The notes under the pieces: generated by a model | Database searches by the model: none | Seen by the model: the letters and a program-made list of their open reading frames with translations, nothing else | What the model was told of the DNA's origin: nothing | In this document: piece by piece, positions 25,362 to 33,166 of the stretch | Numbering within the stretch: the stretch's first letter is position 1 | Layout: every line of letters begins with the position of its first letter | Translations under genes and position numbers: made by a program | Assembly: GCF_017876625.1 (NCBI RefSeq) | Contig: NZ_JAGIOH010000001.1 | Coordinates: 4,857,501-4,921,500 of the forward strand | From: Streptomyces syringium | GTDB lineage: Bacteria; Actinomycetota; Actinomycetes; Streptomycetales; Streptomycetaceae | Length of the DNA stretch: 64,000 nucleotides | Direction of reading: 5' to 3'

Positions 25362-25895
25362 TCAGCCGTTCAGCACGGCCTCGGAGTCGAGGGTCGCGCC
25401 GACGGCCTGGAGGACGGCGGCGATCTTGAAGGCTTCCTGGATCGTCTCGCGGTCCACGCCGGCCTTGCGGAGCACCTGCTCGTGCGAGTCGAGGCACATG
25501 CCGCAGCCGTTGATGGCCGAGACGGCCAGGGACCACAGCTCGAAGTCGACCTTCTCCACGCCCGGGTTGCCGATGACGTTCATCCGCAGGCCCGCGCGCA
25601 GGTTGCCGTACTCCGGGTCCGACAGCAGGTGCCGGGTCCGGTAGTAGACGTTGTTCATCGCCATGATGGCGGCGGCGGACTTGGCGGCGGTGTACGCCTC
25701 CGGGGAGAGGTTGGCCTTGGCCTCCGGCTCCAGCTCCTTGAGCACGCGCGGCGAACGCGAGGCGATCGCGCAGGCGAGCACGGTGCCCCACAGCTGCTGC
25801 TGCGGGAGGTCGGAGTTGCCGATGACCGAGCCGAGGTTCAGCTTCAGGTCCTTGGCGAAGTCCGGTATCGCGGACTTCAGCTCGTCGAGGGCCAT
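25362..25895 (-). CDS. ahpD: Alkylhydroperoxidase AhpD
   Basis: 177 aa, the standard length. The active site is Cys131-Gly-Met-Cys134 with His138 (CGMCLDSHE) and the upstream proton-relay Glu119. AhpD is the thiol reductant and adaptor that regenerates AhpC in actinobacteria, in place of AhpF. It lies 6 bp downstream of ahpC in an operon divergent from oxyR, so it should be induced by peroxide through OxyR. Confidence 0.95.
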   Translation of the reverse strand: MALDELKSAIPDFAKDLKLNLGSVIGNSDLPQQQLWGTVLACAIASRSPRVLKELEPEAKANLSPEAYTAAKSAAAIMAMNNVYYRTRHLLSDPEYGNLRAGLRMNVIGNPGVEKVDFELWSLAVSAINGCGMCLDSHEQVLRKAGVDRETIQEAFKIAAVLQAVGATLDSEAVLNG

Positions 25896-25901
25896 GTCAG
25901 A

Positions 25902-26456
25902 TCACTCGCCCGCGAGCAGCGCGACCGGGTCAAGGGTGGTCTCGCCCTTGCTCCAGTTGCAGGGGCACAGCTCGTCCGTCTGCAGGGCGTCGAGGACCCG
26001 GAGGACCTCCTTGGGGTTACGGCCGACGGAACCGGCGGTCACCATGGTGAACTGGATCTCGTTGTTCGGGTCCACGATGAAGACGGCGCGCTGGGCGTAG
26101 CCGTCCTCGCCCTCGACGCCGCAGTCGCGCATGAGCTCGTGCTTGGCGTCGGCCAGCATCGGGAAGGGCAGGTCACGCAGGTCGGCGTGGTCCTTGCGCC
26201 AGGCGTGGTGGACGAACTCGGAGTCGCCGGAGACGCCGAGGATCTGGGCGTCGCGGTCCGCGAACTCGTCGTTCAGCTTGCCGAACGCGGCGATCTCGGT
26301 CGGGCAGACGAAGGTGAAGTCCTTCGGCCAGAAGAAGACGACCTTCCACTTGCCCTCGTAGGTCTTGTGGTCGATCTGCGCGAAGGCCTTGTCCGCGTCG
26401 AGGTCCACACAGGCGGTCAGGTCGAACTCGGGGAACTTGTCACCGACAGTGAGCAC
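25902..26456 (-). CDS. ahpC: Alkyl hydroperoxide reductase AhpC (2-Cys peroxiredoxin)
   Basis: 184 aa from the GTG at 26456, which has AAGGAG six bases upstream; an ATG at 26471 would include that site inside the coding region. The peroxidatic Cys51 is in FTFVCPTEI, and Cys164/Cys166 in ELCPCNW serve as resolving residues. It reduces peroxides and peroxynitrite in the cytoplasm with electrons from AhpD. It is transcribed divergently from oxyR across a 129-bp gap. Confidence 0.95.
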   Translation of the reverse strand: MLTVGDKFPEFDLTACVDLDADKAFAQIDHKTYEGKWKVVFFWPKDFTFVCPTEIAAFGKLNDEFADRDAQILGVSGDSEFVHHAWRKDHADLRDLPFPMLADAKHELMRDCGVEGEDGYAQRAVFIVDPNNEIQFTMVTAGSVGRNPKEVLRVLDALQTDELCPCNWSKGETTLDPVALLAGE

Positions 26457-26538
26457 GCGCTCTCCTTGCAACGGGAAATCCCACTCAGGGGTTTCCTGCG
26501 GGGTTGGACGGCCTCCACAGTGCCACAGGAGGCATTGA

Positions 26539-26553
26539 TAGCGGAAATAGCTA
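26539..26553. promoter_or_regulatory. Putative OxyR operator in ahpC-oxyR gap
   Basis: TAGC-N7-GCTA is an AT-richer interrupted palindrome in the divergent gap 26457-26585, 33 bp before the oxyR start. Its position fits LysR-type autoregulation combined with ahpC activation. Confidence 0.5.
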
Positions 26554-26585
26554 GACTGAGTGGTGTTGATCGGAGGTGGCTATCA

Positions 26586-27611
26586 GTGAAGCCCATATCC
26601 CAGCCGTCCGGCGGCGGCCGAGGCCCGTCGCGCGGCCCCGGCGGCGGACCCACGAGGGGCCCCGGGAAGGTGCCGCAGGCGCGGCCCCGGCAGCCCAGCC
26701 TCGCCCAGCTGAGGGCCTTCGCCGCCGTCGCGGAGCAGCTCCACTTCCGTGACGCGGCGACCGCCATCGGCATGAGCCAGCCCGCTCTCTCGGGCGCCGT
26801 CTCGGCGCTGGAGGACGCGCTCGGAGTGCAGCTCCTCGAGCGTACGACGAGAAAGGTGCTGCTCAGTCCCGCGGGTGAGCGACTCGCGGCGCGCGCCCGG
26901 ACCGTCCTCGAAGCGGTCGGCGCCTTCATGGAGGAGGCCGACGCGGTCCGCGCGCCCTTCACCGGGGTGCTCCGGCTCGGCGTCATCCCGACCGTGGCGC
27001 CCTATCTTCTCCCCACCGTCCTGCGCCTGGTCCACGAGTCCTATCCCGCCCTCGATCTCCAGGTCCACGAGGAGCAGACCTCCTCGCTGCTGGACGGGCT
27101 CACCCAGGGGCGGCTGGACCTGCTGCTGCTCGCCGTGCCGCTCGGCGCGCCCGGCGTCACCGAGATCCCGCTCTTCGACGAGGACTTCGTGCTCGTCACA
27201 CCGAGTGACCATTGGCTGGCCGGGCGCGGGGACATACCGCGGGCCGCGCTGCGTGAGCTGGAGCTGCTGCTGCTGGACGAGGGGCACTGCCTGCGCGACC
27301 AGGCCCTCGATGTCTGCCGGGAGGCGGGCCGCACGGAGGGCGCCCCGGTGACGACCAGCGCCGCGGGCCTGTCCACCCTGGTGCAGCTGGTGGGCGGCGG
27401 CCTGGGCGTCACGCTGCTGCCGCGGACGGCCCTGCGGGTCGAGACGGGGCGCAATGACCAGCTCTCCACGGGGTACTTCGCCGACCCGGCGCCCTCCCGG
27501 CGCATCGCCCTGGCCATGCGTGCCGGGGCGGCGCGGCAGGGCGAGTTCGAGGAGTTCGCGGTCGCGCTGCGGATGGCTCTGCGGGGCCTGCCGGTTCGGA
27601 TCGTCGGCTGA
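26586..27611 (+). CDS. oxyR: OxyR, LysR-type peroxide sensor
   Basis: 341 aa from a GTG after CGGAGGTGG. The LysR helix-turn-helix spans ~38-95 (LAQLRAFAAVAEQLHFRDAA, MSQPALSGAVSALEDALG). The redox pair Cys235 and Cys244 in DEGHCLRDQALDVC corresponds to OxyR Cys199/Cys208, so disulfide activation by H2O2 is expected. Unusual is a ~37-residue Gly/Pro/Arg-rich extension ahead of the HTH. If that is not real, translation would have to begin further in, but no better site was seen. Confidence 0.93.
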   Translation: MKPISQPSGGGRGPSRGPGGGPTRGPGKVPQARPRQPSLAQLRAFAAVAEQLHFRDAATAIGMSQPALSGAVSALEDALGVQLLERTTRKVLLSPAGERLAARARTVLEAVGAFMEEADAVRAPFTGVLRLGVIPTVAPYLLPTVLRLVHESYPALDLQVHEEQTSSLLDGLTQGRLDLLLLAVPLGAPGVTEIPLFDEDFVLVTPSDHWLAGRGDIPRAALRELELLLLDEGHCLRDQALDVCREAGRTEGAPVTTSAAGLSTLVQLVGGGLGVTLLPRTALRVETGRNDQLSTGYFADPAPSRRIALAMRAGAARQGEFEEFAVALRMALRGLPVRIVG

Positions 27612-27646
27612 CGGCCGGGCGGTGTGCACCTCCGCTGCGCGTCGGT

Positions 27647-27743
27647 GTCCTCAATCTTCCCCAGCTACCGCTGGGAGGTGCCCCCCAGCGGGCTGGTTGC
27701 GGCTGAGCTCAGCCGCAACCAGCCCGTCCGGCGATTGAGGACG
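27647..27743. repeat. Interspersed palindromic repeat with nested 36-nt perfect palindrome
   Basis: Outer arms GTCCTCAATC (27647-27656) and GATTGAGGAC (27733-27742) are inverted copies. Inside lies a perfect 36-nt palindrome at 27690-27725 (18-bp arms). The right part of the unit (27721-27743) is identical over 23 nt to 47499-47521 and nearly identical, in reverse, to sequence near 40.03 kb. It also separates the convergent oxyR and RHH genes and may act as their terminator. Confidence 0.75.
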
Positions 27744-27748
27744 GGCCC

Positions 27749-28003
27749 CTACCGCCCGTCGGTGCCCTCCGGCGGCCGGTCGGACTTCGGCGGGCGGCCC
27801 CGGCGGGGCATCGCGCCGGTGTCCTTCGGCAGCCGTCCCGCGTCACCGAGCGCCTTGCGCAGCAGGAACTCGATCTGCGCGTTGGCGCTGCGCAGTTCCT
27901 CGCCCGCCCAGCGCGCCAGCGCGTCGTGGACCAAGGGGTCCAGCCGCAGCAGCACCTGCTTGCGCTGCCGCGGCCGGCCCTTGGGCGGTGCGTCGTCCGT
28001 CAC
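27749..28003 (-). CDS. Ribbon-helix-helix DNA-binding protein
   Basis: 84 aa from a GTG overlapping the SPFH stop as GTGA. The core RKQVLLRLDPLVHDALARWA and then AQIEFLLRKAL has the beta-strand followed by two helices of MetJ/Arc-type regulators, and the C-terminus is basic and Pro/Gly-rich (RRGRPPKSDRP). Such proteins bind palindromes as dimers and often repress their own operon. A perfect 16-bp palindrome stands upstream of the SPFH gene (29029-29044). No toxin gene is adjacent. Confidence 0.75.
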   Translation of the reverse strand: MTDDAPPKGRPRQRKQVLLRLDPLVHDALARWAGEELRSANAQIEFLLRKALGDAGRLPKDTGAMPRRGRPPKSDRPPEGTDGR

Positions 28004-28956
28004 TGGTAAAGAGTGCCGGTGTTGAGGACGGGCTGGGCGGCCCGGTCACCGCACAGCACCACCATCAGATTGCTCACCATGGCCGCCTTCCGCTCTTCGT
28101 CCAACTCCACGATGCCCTGCTCGCTGATCCGCTCCAGCGCCTGCTCGACCATGCCGACGGCGCCTTCCACGATCAGCTTGCGGGCGGCCACGACCGCGCC
28201 CGCCTGCTGCCGCTGGAGCATCGCGGAAGCGATCTCCGGAGCGTAGGCCAGATGCGTGAAGCGCGACTCGATGATGTGGACACCGGCGGTCTCGACGCGG
28301 GCGTGCAGCTCCACCGCGAGCATGTCGGTGATCTCCTCGGCGTTCCCCCGGAGGGAGAGGCCGCCCTCCTCGTGCGCGTCATAGGGGTACTCGATGGCGA
28401 TGTGCCGCACGGCCGCCTCGGTCTGGGTGGCGACGAACTCCTGGAAGTCCTCGACCGCGAACGTCGCCTGGGCGGTGTCCTCGACCCGCCACACGACCAC
28501 GGCCGCCAGCTCGATCGGGTTGCCGTAGGCGTCGTTGACCTTCAGTACGGCCGTCTCGTGGTTGCGCACCCGGACGGAGACCTGCTCGCGGCTGGTGAAG
28601 GGGTTGACCCAGCGCAGGCCCTCGTTGCGGATCGTGCCGCGGTAGCGGCCGAAGAGCTGGACGACGCGGGTCTCACCGGGGGAGATCGTGTTCAGCCCGC
28701 TCATCGCGATGATCGCGCCGAGGCCGATGAGGATGCCGGCCGCGACGAACGCGGCGCACAGGCCCGACTTGCCGTCGTTGCCGAAGACGACGCCGAGGGC
28801 CACCGCGCCCGCACCGATGAGCAGTCCCACCAGGCCGAGCAGCAGGGCGAGCCCGCCGCCGATGTCGTGTGCCGGGGTCTCCCGCACGAGCGGCTTGACC
28901 ATGGCGGGCGCCGCCTCGGGTGGGGCGGTCTCGGTGGTGCCGATGGTGTCGGTCAT
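28000..28956 (-). CDS. SPFH/band-7 domain membrane protein
   Basis: 318 aa from the ATG at 28956. Two adjacent hydrophobic segments (~32-60 and ~62-82) near the N-terminus are followed by an SPFH domain (RVVQLFGRYRGTIRNEGLRW, VRVRNHETAVLKVNDAYGNP, AVVVWRVEDTAQATFAVEDF). A helical C-terminus (AEIASAMLQRQQAGAVVAAR-like) suits oligomerisation. SPFH proteins (flotillin/stomatin/HflK class) organise membrane microdomains or protease complexes. It is translationally coupled to the RHH protein and divergent from the penicillin-binding protein gene. Confidence 0.88.
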   Translation of the reverse strand: MTDTIGTTETAPPEAAPAMVKPLVRETPAHDIGGGLALLLGLVGLLIGAGAVALGVVFGNDGKSGLCAAFVAAGILIGLGAIIAMSGLNTISPGETRVVQLFGRYRGTIRNEGLRWVNPFTSREQVSVRVRNHETAVLKVNDAYGNPIELAAVVVWRVEDTAQATFAVEDFQEFVATQTEAAVRHIAIEYPYDAHEEGGLSLRGNAEEITDMLAVELHARVETAGVHIIESRFTHLAYAPEIASAMLQRQQAGAVVAARKLIVEGAVGMVEQALERISEQGIVELDEERKAAMVSNLMVVLCGDRAAQPVLNTGTLYQ

Positions 28957-29028
28957 GGGTGGGTCCCCCGTATCTGATGGCGCGCGCACGGCCCAGGCCG
29001 GCTCGGCGCGCGGTTAACGCTGTCTAGC

Positions 29029-29044
29029 AAAGTGATATCACTTT
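29029..29044. promoter_or_regulatory. Perfect 16-bp palindrome upstream of SPFH-RHH operon
   Basis: AAAGTGATATCACTTT is a perfect AT-rich palindrome in the 252-bp divergent gap 28957-29208, about 73 bp before the SPFH ATG. A -10-like TAGACA follows on the minus strand (29021-29026). It is a likely operator for the RHH protein of the same operon. Confidence 0.65.
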
Positions 29045-29208
29045 AGCGCCCTGTACGGTTTCCCGCACTACACCGTGCCCGGGTTCCCGCCATCCGGGGT
29101 GCTGTATGTCACGTGTGTCGAAGCCGTGATCGATGGGCGTTTGGTGCCAGTTGCGGTGTTAGCTTCGTGAGCTGGGTTGGGGGCGGACAGACTGGAGCTA
29201 CGGGAGAG

Positions 29209-31479
29209 ATGGGCCGAGCGGAAGCGCGACGGGCGCAGGACAGCACCCGCAATGCAAAGGGCAAGAAGCCCAAGAAGACCGGCATACGCCGGTTCTTCAC
29301 ATGGAAGATGCTGCTTGCCTACTTCGTGGCGGTCATCGGGCTGGGGATGGGCGCCTTCCTGGCGCTCTACTTCTACGTCGACGTGCCGAAGGACGGTAAC
29401 GGCGCGGCCAAGCTGCAGAGCAACGTCTACAAGGACAGCAACGGCAAGGTGCTGGCCCGCATCGGCGAGGTCAACCGCGAGGAAGTTCCGCTCGCGAAGA
29501 TCCCCGAGCATGTGCAGCACGCCGTGGTCGCCGCCGAGAACAAGAACTTCTGGACCGACCCCGGCGTGGATGTGAAGGGCACCGCCCGAGGCATCTTCAA
29601 CACCGTCATGGGGCGCGGCAAGCAGGGTGGTTCGACCATCACCCAGCAGTACGTGAAGAACTACTACCTCGACCAGCGGCAGACCGTGACCCGCAAGGTC
29701 AAGGAACTGATCATCTCGCTCAAGGTGCAGAAGGAGACCTCGAAGGAGGAGATCCTCGAGGGCTACCTGAACACGAGCTACTACGGGCGTGGCGCCTACG
29801 GCATCCAGGCCGCCTCCCGTGCGTACTACCAGAAGGACGTCGGCAGCCTCACCACCGAGGAAGGCGCCTACCTGGCCGCGCTGCTCCAGGCCCCGAGCCA
29901 GTACGACTTCGGGCCGGCGGCCACCGACGCCGGCAAGGAGAACGCCAAGCGGCGCTGGAACTACGTCCTCGACAAGATGGTCGAGAAGGACTGGCTGAAG
30001 AAGGACCAGCGGCAGGGCATGTCCTTCAAGGACCCGAAGGCGCCGAAGGCGGCCCCGGGTCTGTCGGGCCAGAACGGCTACTTCATCGACGCGGCCAAGC
30101 GCGAGGTCATCAAGGCCCTGGAGAAGCAGGGCCGCAAGGAGAGCGACTTCGCCGCCGGCGGCTGGACCGTCACGCTCAGCATCGACCCCAAGAAGCAGGC
30201 GGCGCTGGAGAAGGCGGTCAAGGAGCAGCTGCTCGACGACCTGGACACCAAGAGCCGCGAGGTGGACAAGAACGTCCAGGTCGGCGCCGTGTCGGTGGAC
30301 CCGAAGAACGGTCGCGTCCAGGCGCTGTACGGCGGTCCGGACTACCTCAAGCACTACACCAACAACGCCACCCGCGAGGACTTCCAGCCGGCGTCGACCT
30401 TCAAGCCGATCATTCTCGCGTCCGCGTTGCAGAACAAGTCCAGGACGCAGGACAACGAGCCGATCACGCCGAGCACCATCTACGACGGCACCAGTGAGCG
30501 GCCGGTCGTGGGCAGCGATGTGCACTTCGCCCCGGAGAACGAGGACGGGTACTCCGAGAAGGCCATCACCGTGCAGAAGGCGATGAACGACTCGGTCAAC
30601 TCCGTGTTCGCGCAGATGGCCATCGACGTGAAGCTCAACAAGGTCAAGCAGACCGCCGTCGACCTGGGCATGAACGGCAAGCAGGCCGGTTTCGTGGAGG
30701 CCCCCGCGATGTCGCTGGGCTCCATGGGCGCGAGCCCGCTCGACATGGCCGCGGTCTACGCCACCCTGGACAACCACGGCAAGAGGGTCACCCCGACCAT
30801 CCTGAAGTCCGCGTCCCAGAACGGTGTGGAGCTCAAGCGCGACAGCGCGGTCGGCGACCAGGCCGTCTCCCGCAACACCGCCGACGGCGTCACCCGCGTC
30901 CTGCGGGGCGTGGTCAACGACGGTACGGCGACCGTGGTGGCCAGCGCCAACTACCCGGTGGCGGGCAAGACCGGTACCTCCGACGACAACAAGTCGGCCT
31001 GGTTCGCGGGCTACACCCCGAGCCTCGTCACCACCGTCGGCCTCTTCGGTGAGGGCCCCGGCGGCAAGCAGGTGACCCTCCAGGGCACCGGCGGCGGCGG
31101 TCGTGTCAACGGTGGCAAGTACCCGGCCCAGATCTGGTCGGCCTACACGGCGGCCGTGCTCGGTGGCGAGGGCGACGAGGAGTTCGACCTGGACACCGAC
31201 ATCAGCGCCGGATCGATCCAGGCGCCGGCCACGGCTCCCGCGGCGACGCCCACCAAGGGCGCGACGCCGACCCCGACGCCGACGAAGTCCGGCGGCGCCA
31301 CGGGGAAGCCCACGCCGAACCCGACGAAGACCGGCGGGTCCACGGGCAAGCCGACACCGAACCCGACGAAGATCACCCCGACTCCGCCGAGGCCGCCGAC
31401 GACGCCCCCGACGTCGACGCCCAGCGGCGGCGGCACCCGCCCCAACGGCGGCACGGAGACCGAGGGCGTCAAGCCCTGA
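29209..31479 (+). CDS. Class A bifunctional penicillin-binding protein
   Basis: 756 aa from the ATG at 29209 (a GTG at 29167 is possible). A Lys/Arg-rich cytoplasmic tail and one membrane anchor (~34-55) precede a GT51 transglycosylase with catalytic Glu110 (VAAENKNFW) and QGGSTITQQ (139-147). The transpeptidase has Ser396-TFK (SxxK), Ser462-VN (SxN) and KTGT (587-590). The enzyme polymerises and cross-links peptidoglycan. The C-terminal ~80 residues are Pro/Thr/Gly-rich with two tandem 13-residue GKPTPNPTK units, a likely wall-spanning flexible tail. Confidence 0.95.
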   Translation: MGRAEARRAQDSTRNAKGKKPKKTGIRRFFTWKMLLAYFVAVIGLGMGAFLALYFYVDVPKDGNGAAKLQSNVYKDSNGKVLARIGEVNREEVPLAKIPEHVQHAVVAAENKNFWTDPGVDVKGTARGIFNTVMGRGKQGGSTITQQYVKNYYLDQRQTVTRKVKELIISLKVQKETSKEEILEGYLNTSYYGRGAYGIQAASRAYYQKDVGSLTTEEGAYLAALLQAPSQYDFGPAATDAGKENAKRRWNYVLDKMVEKDWLKKDQRQGMSFKDPKAPKAAPGLSGQNGYFIDAAKREVIKALEKQGRKESDFAAGGWTVTLSIDPKKQAALEKAVKEQLLDDLDTKSREVDKNVQVGAVSVDPKNGRVQALYGGPDYLKHYTNNATREDFQPASTFKPIILASALQNKSRTQDNEPITPSTIYDGTSERPVVGSDVHFAPENEDGYSEKAITVQKAMNDSVNSVFAQMAIDVKLNKVKQTAVDLGMNGKQAGFVEAPAMSLGSMGASPLDMAAVYATLDNHGKRVTPTILKSASQNGVELKRDSAVGDQAVSRNTADGVTRVLRGVVNDGTATVVASANYPVAGKTGTSDDNKSAWFAGYTPSLVTTVGLFGEGPGGKQVTLQGTGGGGRVNGGKYPAQIWSAYTAAVLGGEGDEEFDLDTDISAGSIQAPATAPAATPTKGATPTPTPTKSGGATGKPTPNPTKTGGSTGKPTPNPTKITPTPPRPPTTPPTSTPSGGGTRPNGGTETEGVKP

Positions 31480-31502
31480 TCCGGCCCCTCCACAGCGGAA
31501 AC

Positions 31503-31549
31503 ACACCACCGGCCGCCGACCTCGTGAAGAGGTCGGCGGCCGGTGGTGT
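31503..31549. terminator. Bidirectional terminator between PBP and catalase
   Basis: A perfect 21-bp stem (31503-31523 with 31529-31549) with a five-base loop, followed by TTT on the plus strand, between convergent genes. Confidence 0.92.
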
Positions 31550-31569
31550 TTCCGAGGGGCCGGAGGAGA

Positions 31570-33033
31570 TCAGCCGCCGTTGACCTCGGTGGCGATCCGG
31601 TCGCCGATGTTCTTGTCGATGTTGCGCCAGTACTGCAGTGCGCGGTCCAGTACGGGCCTGCTCACGCCCTGGCGCAGATGACCGGAGACGTTGGAGACCA
31701 GCCGGGCGCGCGCGGCGTCGTCGAGGACCTGGCGGACCATTGTGCCCGGCTGGCCCCAGTCGTCGTCATCGCGCCGCAGCCGGTACGCCTCGCGGACCAT
31801 CTCGCCCGCCGTCTCCCAGCCCGCCGGCTCACCGAAGCGCGCGGTGTCGGCGGCCGGGCCGCCGTAGGAGTTCGGGGCGTACACCGCGCCCGTACGGGCC
31901 GGCTCGTAGCGCATCGGGCCGTCCTTCGCGTACGAGCCGAGCGGCGAGTGCGGCCGGTTGGGCGGGAGCTGGGCGTAGTTCGGGCCGATGCGGTAGCGGT
32001 GGGTGTCCGGGTAGGAGAACAGCCGGCCGAGCAGCATCTTGTCGGGGGACGGGCCGATGCCGGGGACGAGGTTGGAGGGCTCGAACGCGGCCTGCTCGAT
32101 GTGGACGAAGAAATCCTCGGGGTTCTTGTTGAGCGTCATCCGGCCGACCTCGATCAGGGGGTAGTCGCCGTGCGGCCACACCTTGGTCAGGTCGAAGGGG
32201 TTGAAGCGGTAGTCCGGAGCGTCCTCGAAGGGCATGACCTGGACGTGCATCGTCCAGGAGGGGGCGTTGCCGCTGTCGATGGCCTCGAACAGATCGCGGC
32301 GGTGCTTGTCGGCGTCCGAGCCCGCCAGCTCGTCCGCCTCGGCCTGGGTGAGGAAGTCGATGCCCTGGTCGGTCTTGATGTGGTACTTGACCCAGAACTT
32401 CTCGCCGCCCGCGTTCACCCACATGTAGGTGTGCGAGCTGTAGCCGTTCATATGGCGCCAGGTCTTCGGGATGCCGCGGTCGCCCATCAGCCAGGTGACC
32501 ATGTGCGCGGACTCCGGCGACAGCGTCCAGAAGTCCCACTGCATGTCATTGCTGCGCAGCCCGGTCTGCGGGTGGCGCTTCTGGCTGCGGATGAAGTCCT
32601 GGAACTTCTGCGGGTCGCGGACGAAGAAGACGGGGGTGTTGTTGCCGACCAGGTCGTAGTTGCCGTGCTCGGTGTAGAACTTCAGCGCGAAGCCGCGCGG
32701 GTCCCGCCAGGTGTCGGGGCTGCCCTGCTCGCCCGCCACGGTCGAGAAGCGGGCCAGCATCTCGCACCGCTTGCCGGGCTGGAACAGATCGGCCTTCGTG
32801 AACTGGCTCACGTCATTGGTGACTTCGAAGACGCCGTAGGCGCCGCCGCCCTTGGCGTGCACCACCCGCTCGGGGACCCGTTCGCGGTTGAACTGGGCCA
32901 TCTTCTCGATCAGGTAGTGGTCCTGCAGCAGGATGGGGCCGTCCGGGCTGACGGTGAGCGAATGCTCGTCGCTCTCCACCGGGATGCCTGCGTTGTTGGT
33001 GGTGTACGGGACCTGTTGCGCGGAGTCGGTCAT
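31570..33033 (-). CDS. katA: Monofunctional haem catalase
   Basis: 487 aa, a small-subunit clade. Catalytic His59 (VVHAKGGGAYG), distal Asn132 (GNNTPVFF) and haem-ligating Tyr341 (RLFSYPDTHRYRIG) are all present. It converts H2O2 to water and oxygen in the cytoplasm. The ATG at 33033 is preceded by GGGAGG. In S. coelicolor the inducible katA follows a Fur-type catR gene; no such gene is next to this one. A perfect palindrome about 100 bp upstream is the obvious control site. Confidence 0.95.
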   Translation of the reverse strand: MTDSAQQVPYTTNNAGIPVESDEHSLTVSPDGPILLQDHYLIEKMAQFNRERVPERVVHAKGGGAYGVFEVTNDVSQFTKADLFQPGKRCEMLARFSTVAGEQGSPDTWRDPRGFALKFYTEHGNYDLVGNNTPVFFVRDPQKFQDFIRSQKRHPQTGLRSNDMQWDFWTLSPESAHMVTWLMGDRGIPKTWRHMNGYSSHTYMWVNAGGEKFWVKYHIKTDQGIDFLTQAEADELAGSDADKHRRDLFEAIDSGNAPSWTMHVQVMPFEDAPDYRFNPFDLTKVWPHGDYPLIEVGRMTLNKNPEDFFVHIEQAAFEPSNLVPGIGPSPDKMLLGRLFSYPDTHRYRIGPNYAQLPPNRPHSPLGSYAKDGPMRYEPARTGAVYAPNSYGGPAADTARFGEPAGWETAGEMVREAYRLRRDDDDWGQPGTMVRQVLDDAARARLVSNVSGHLRQGVSRPVLDRALQYWRNIDKNIGDRIATEVNGG

Positions 33034-33132
33034 GCGACGCCTCCCATCGCGGGGCGATGCCAGATGGTGAGGGCGTCGTTCCGCCCTCCACCTCAGCAGT
33101 CAACCCCGCCGACGACCTGTCGGCAACAGGAG

Positions 33133-33149
33133 TCTGGACACTGTCCAGA
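33133..33149. promoter_or_regulatory. Perfect 8-1-8 palindrome upstream of catalase
   Basis: TCTGGACA-C-TGTCCAGA, 100 bp upstream of the katA ATG and just inside the intergenic space after the phosphatase gene stop (33167). The form resembles operators of dimeric regulators, for example TetR-type GGACAnTGTCC boxes. Confidence 0.6.
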
Positions 33150-33166
33150 ACTCCACCGCCACCGGC

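Noticed and set aside
27749..28956. Toxin-antitoxin system (RHH antitoxin plus SPFH)
   Set aside because: An SPFH protein is not a known toxin and no toxin-like small gene is adjacent. A regulator plus membrane-scaffold operon is simpler.
29068..31509. 813-codon open frame on the minus strand across the penicillin-binding protein gene
   Set aside because: It is antisense to a gene with all catalytic motifs intact, and its translation is Val/Gly/Leu/Arg low-complexity, typical of shadow frames in high-GC DNA.
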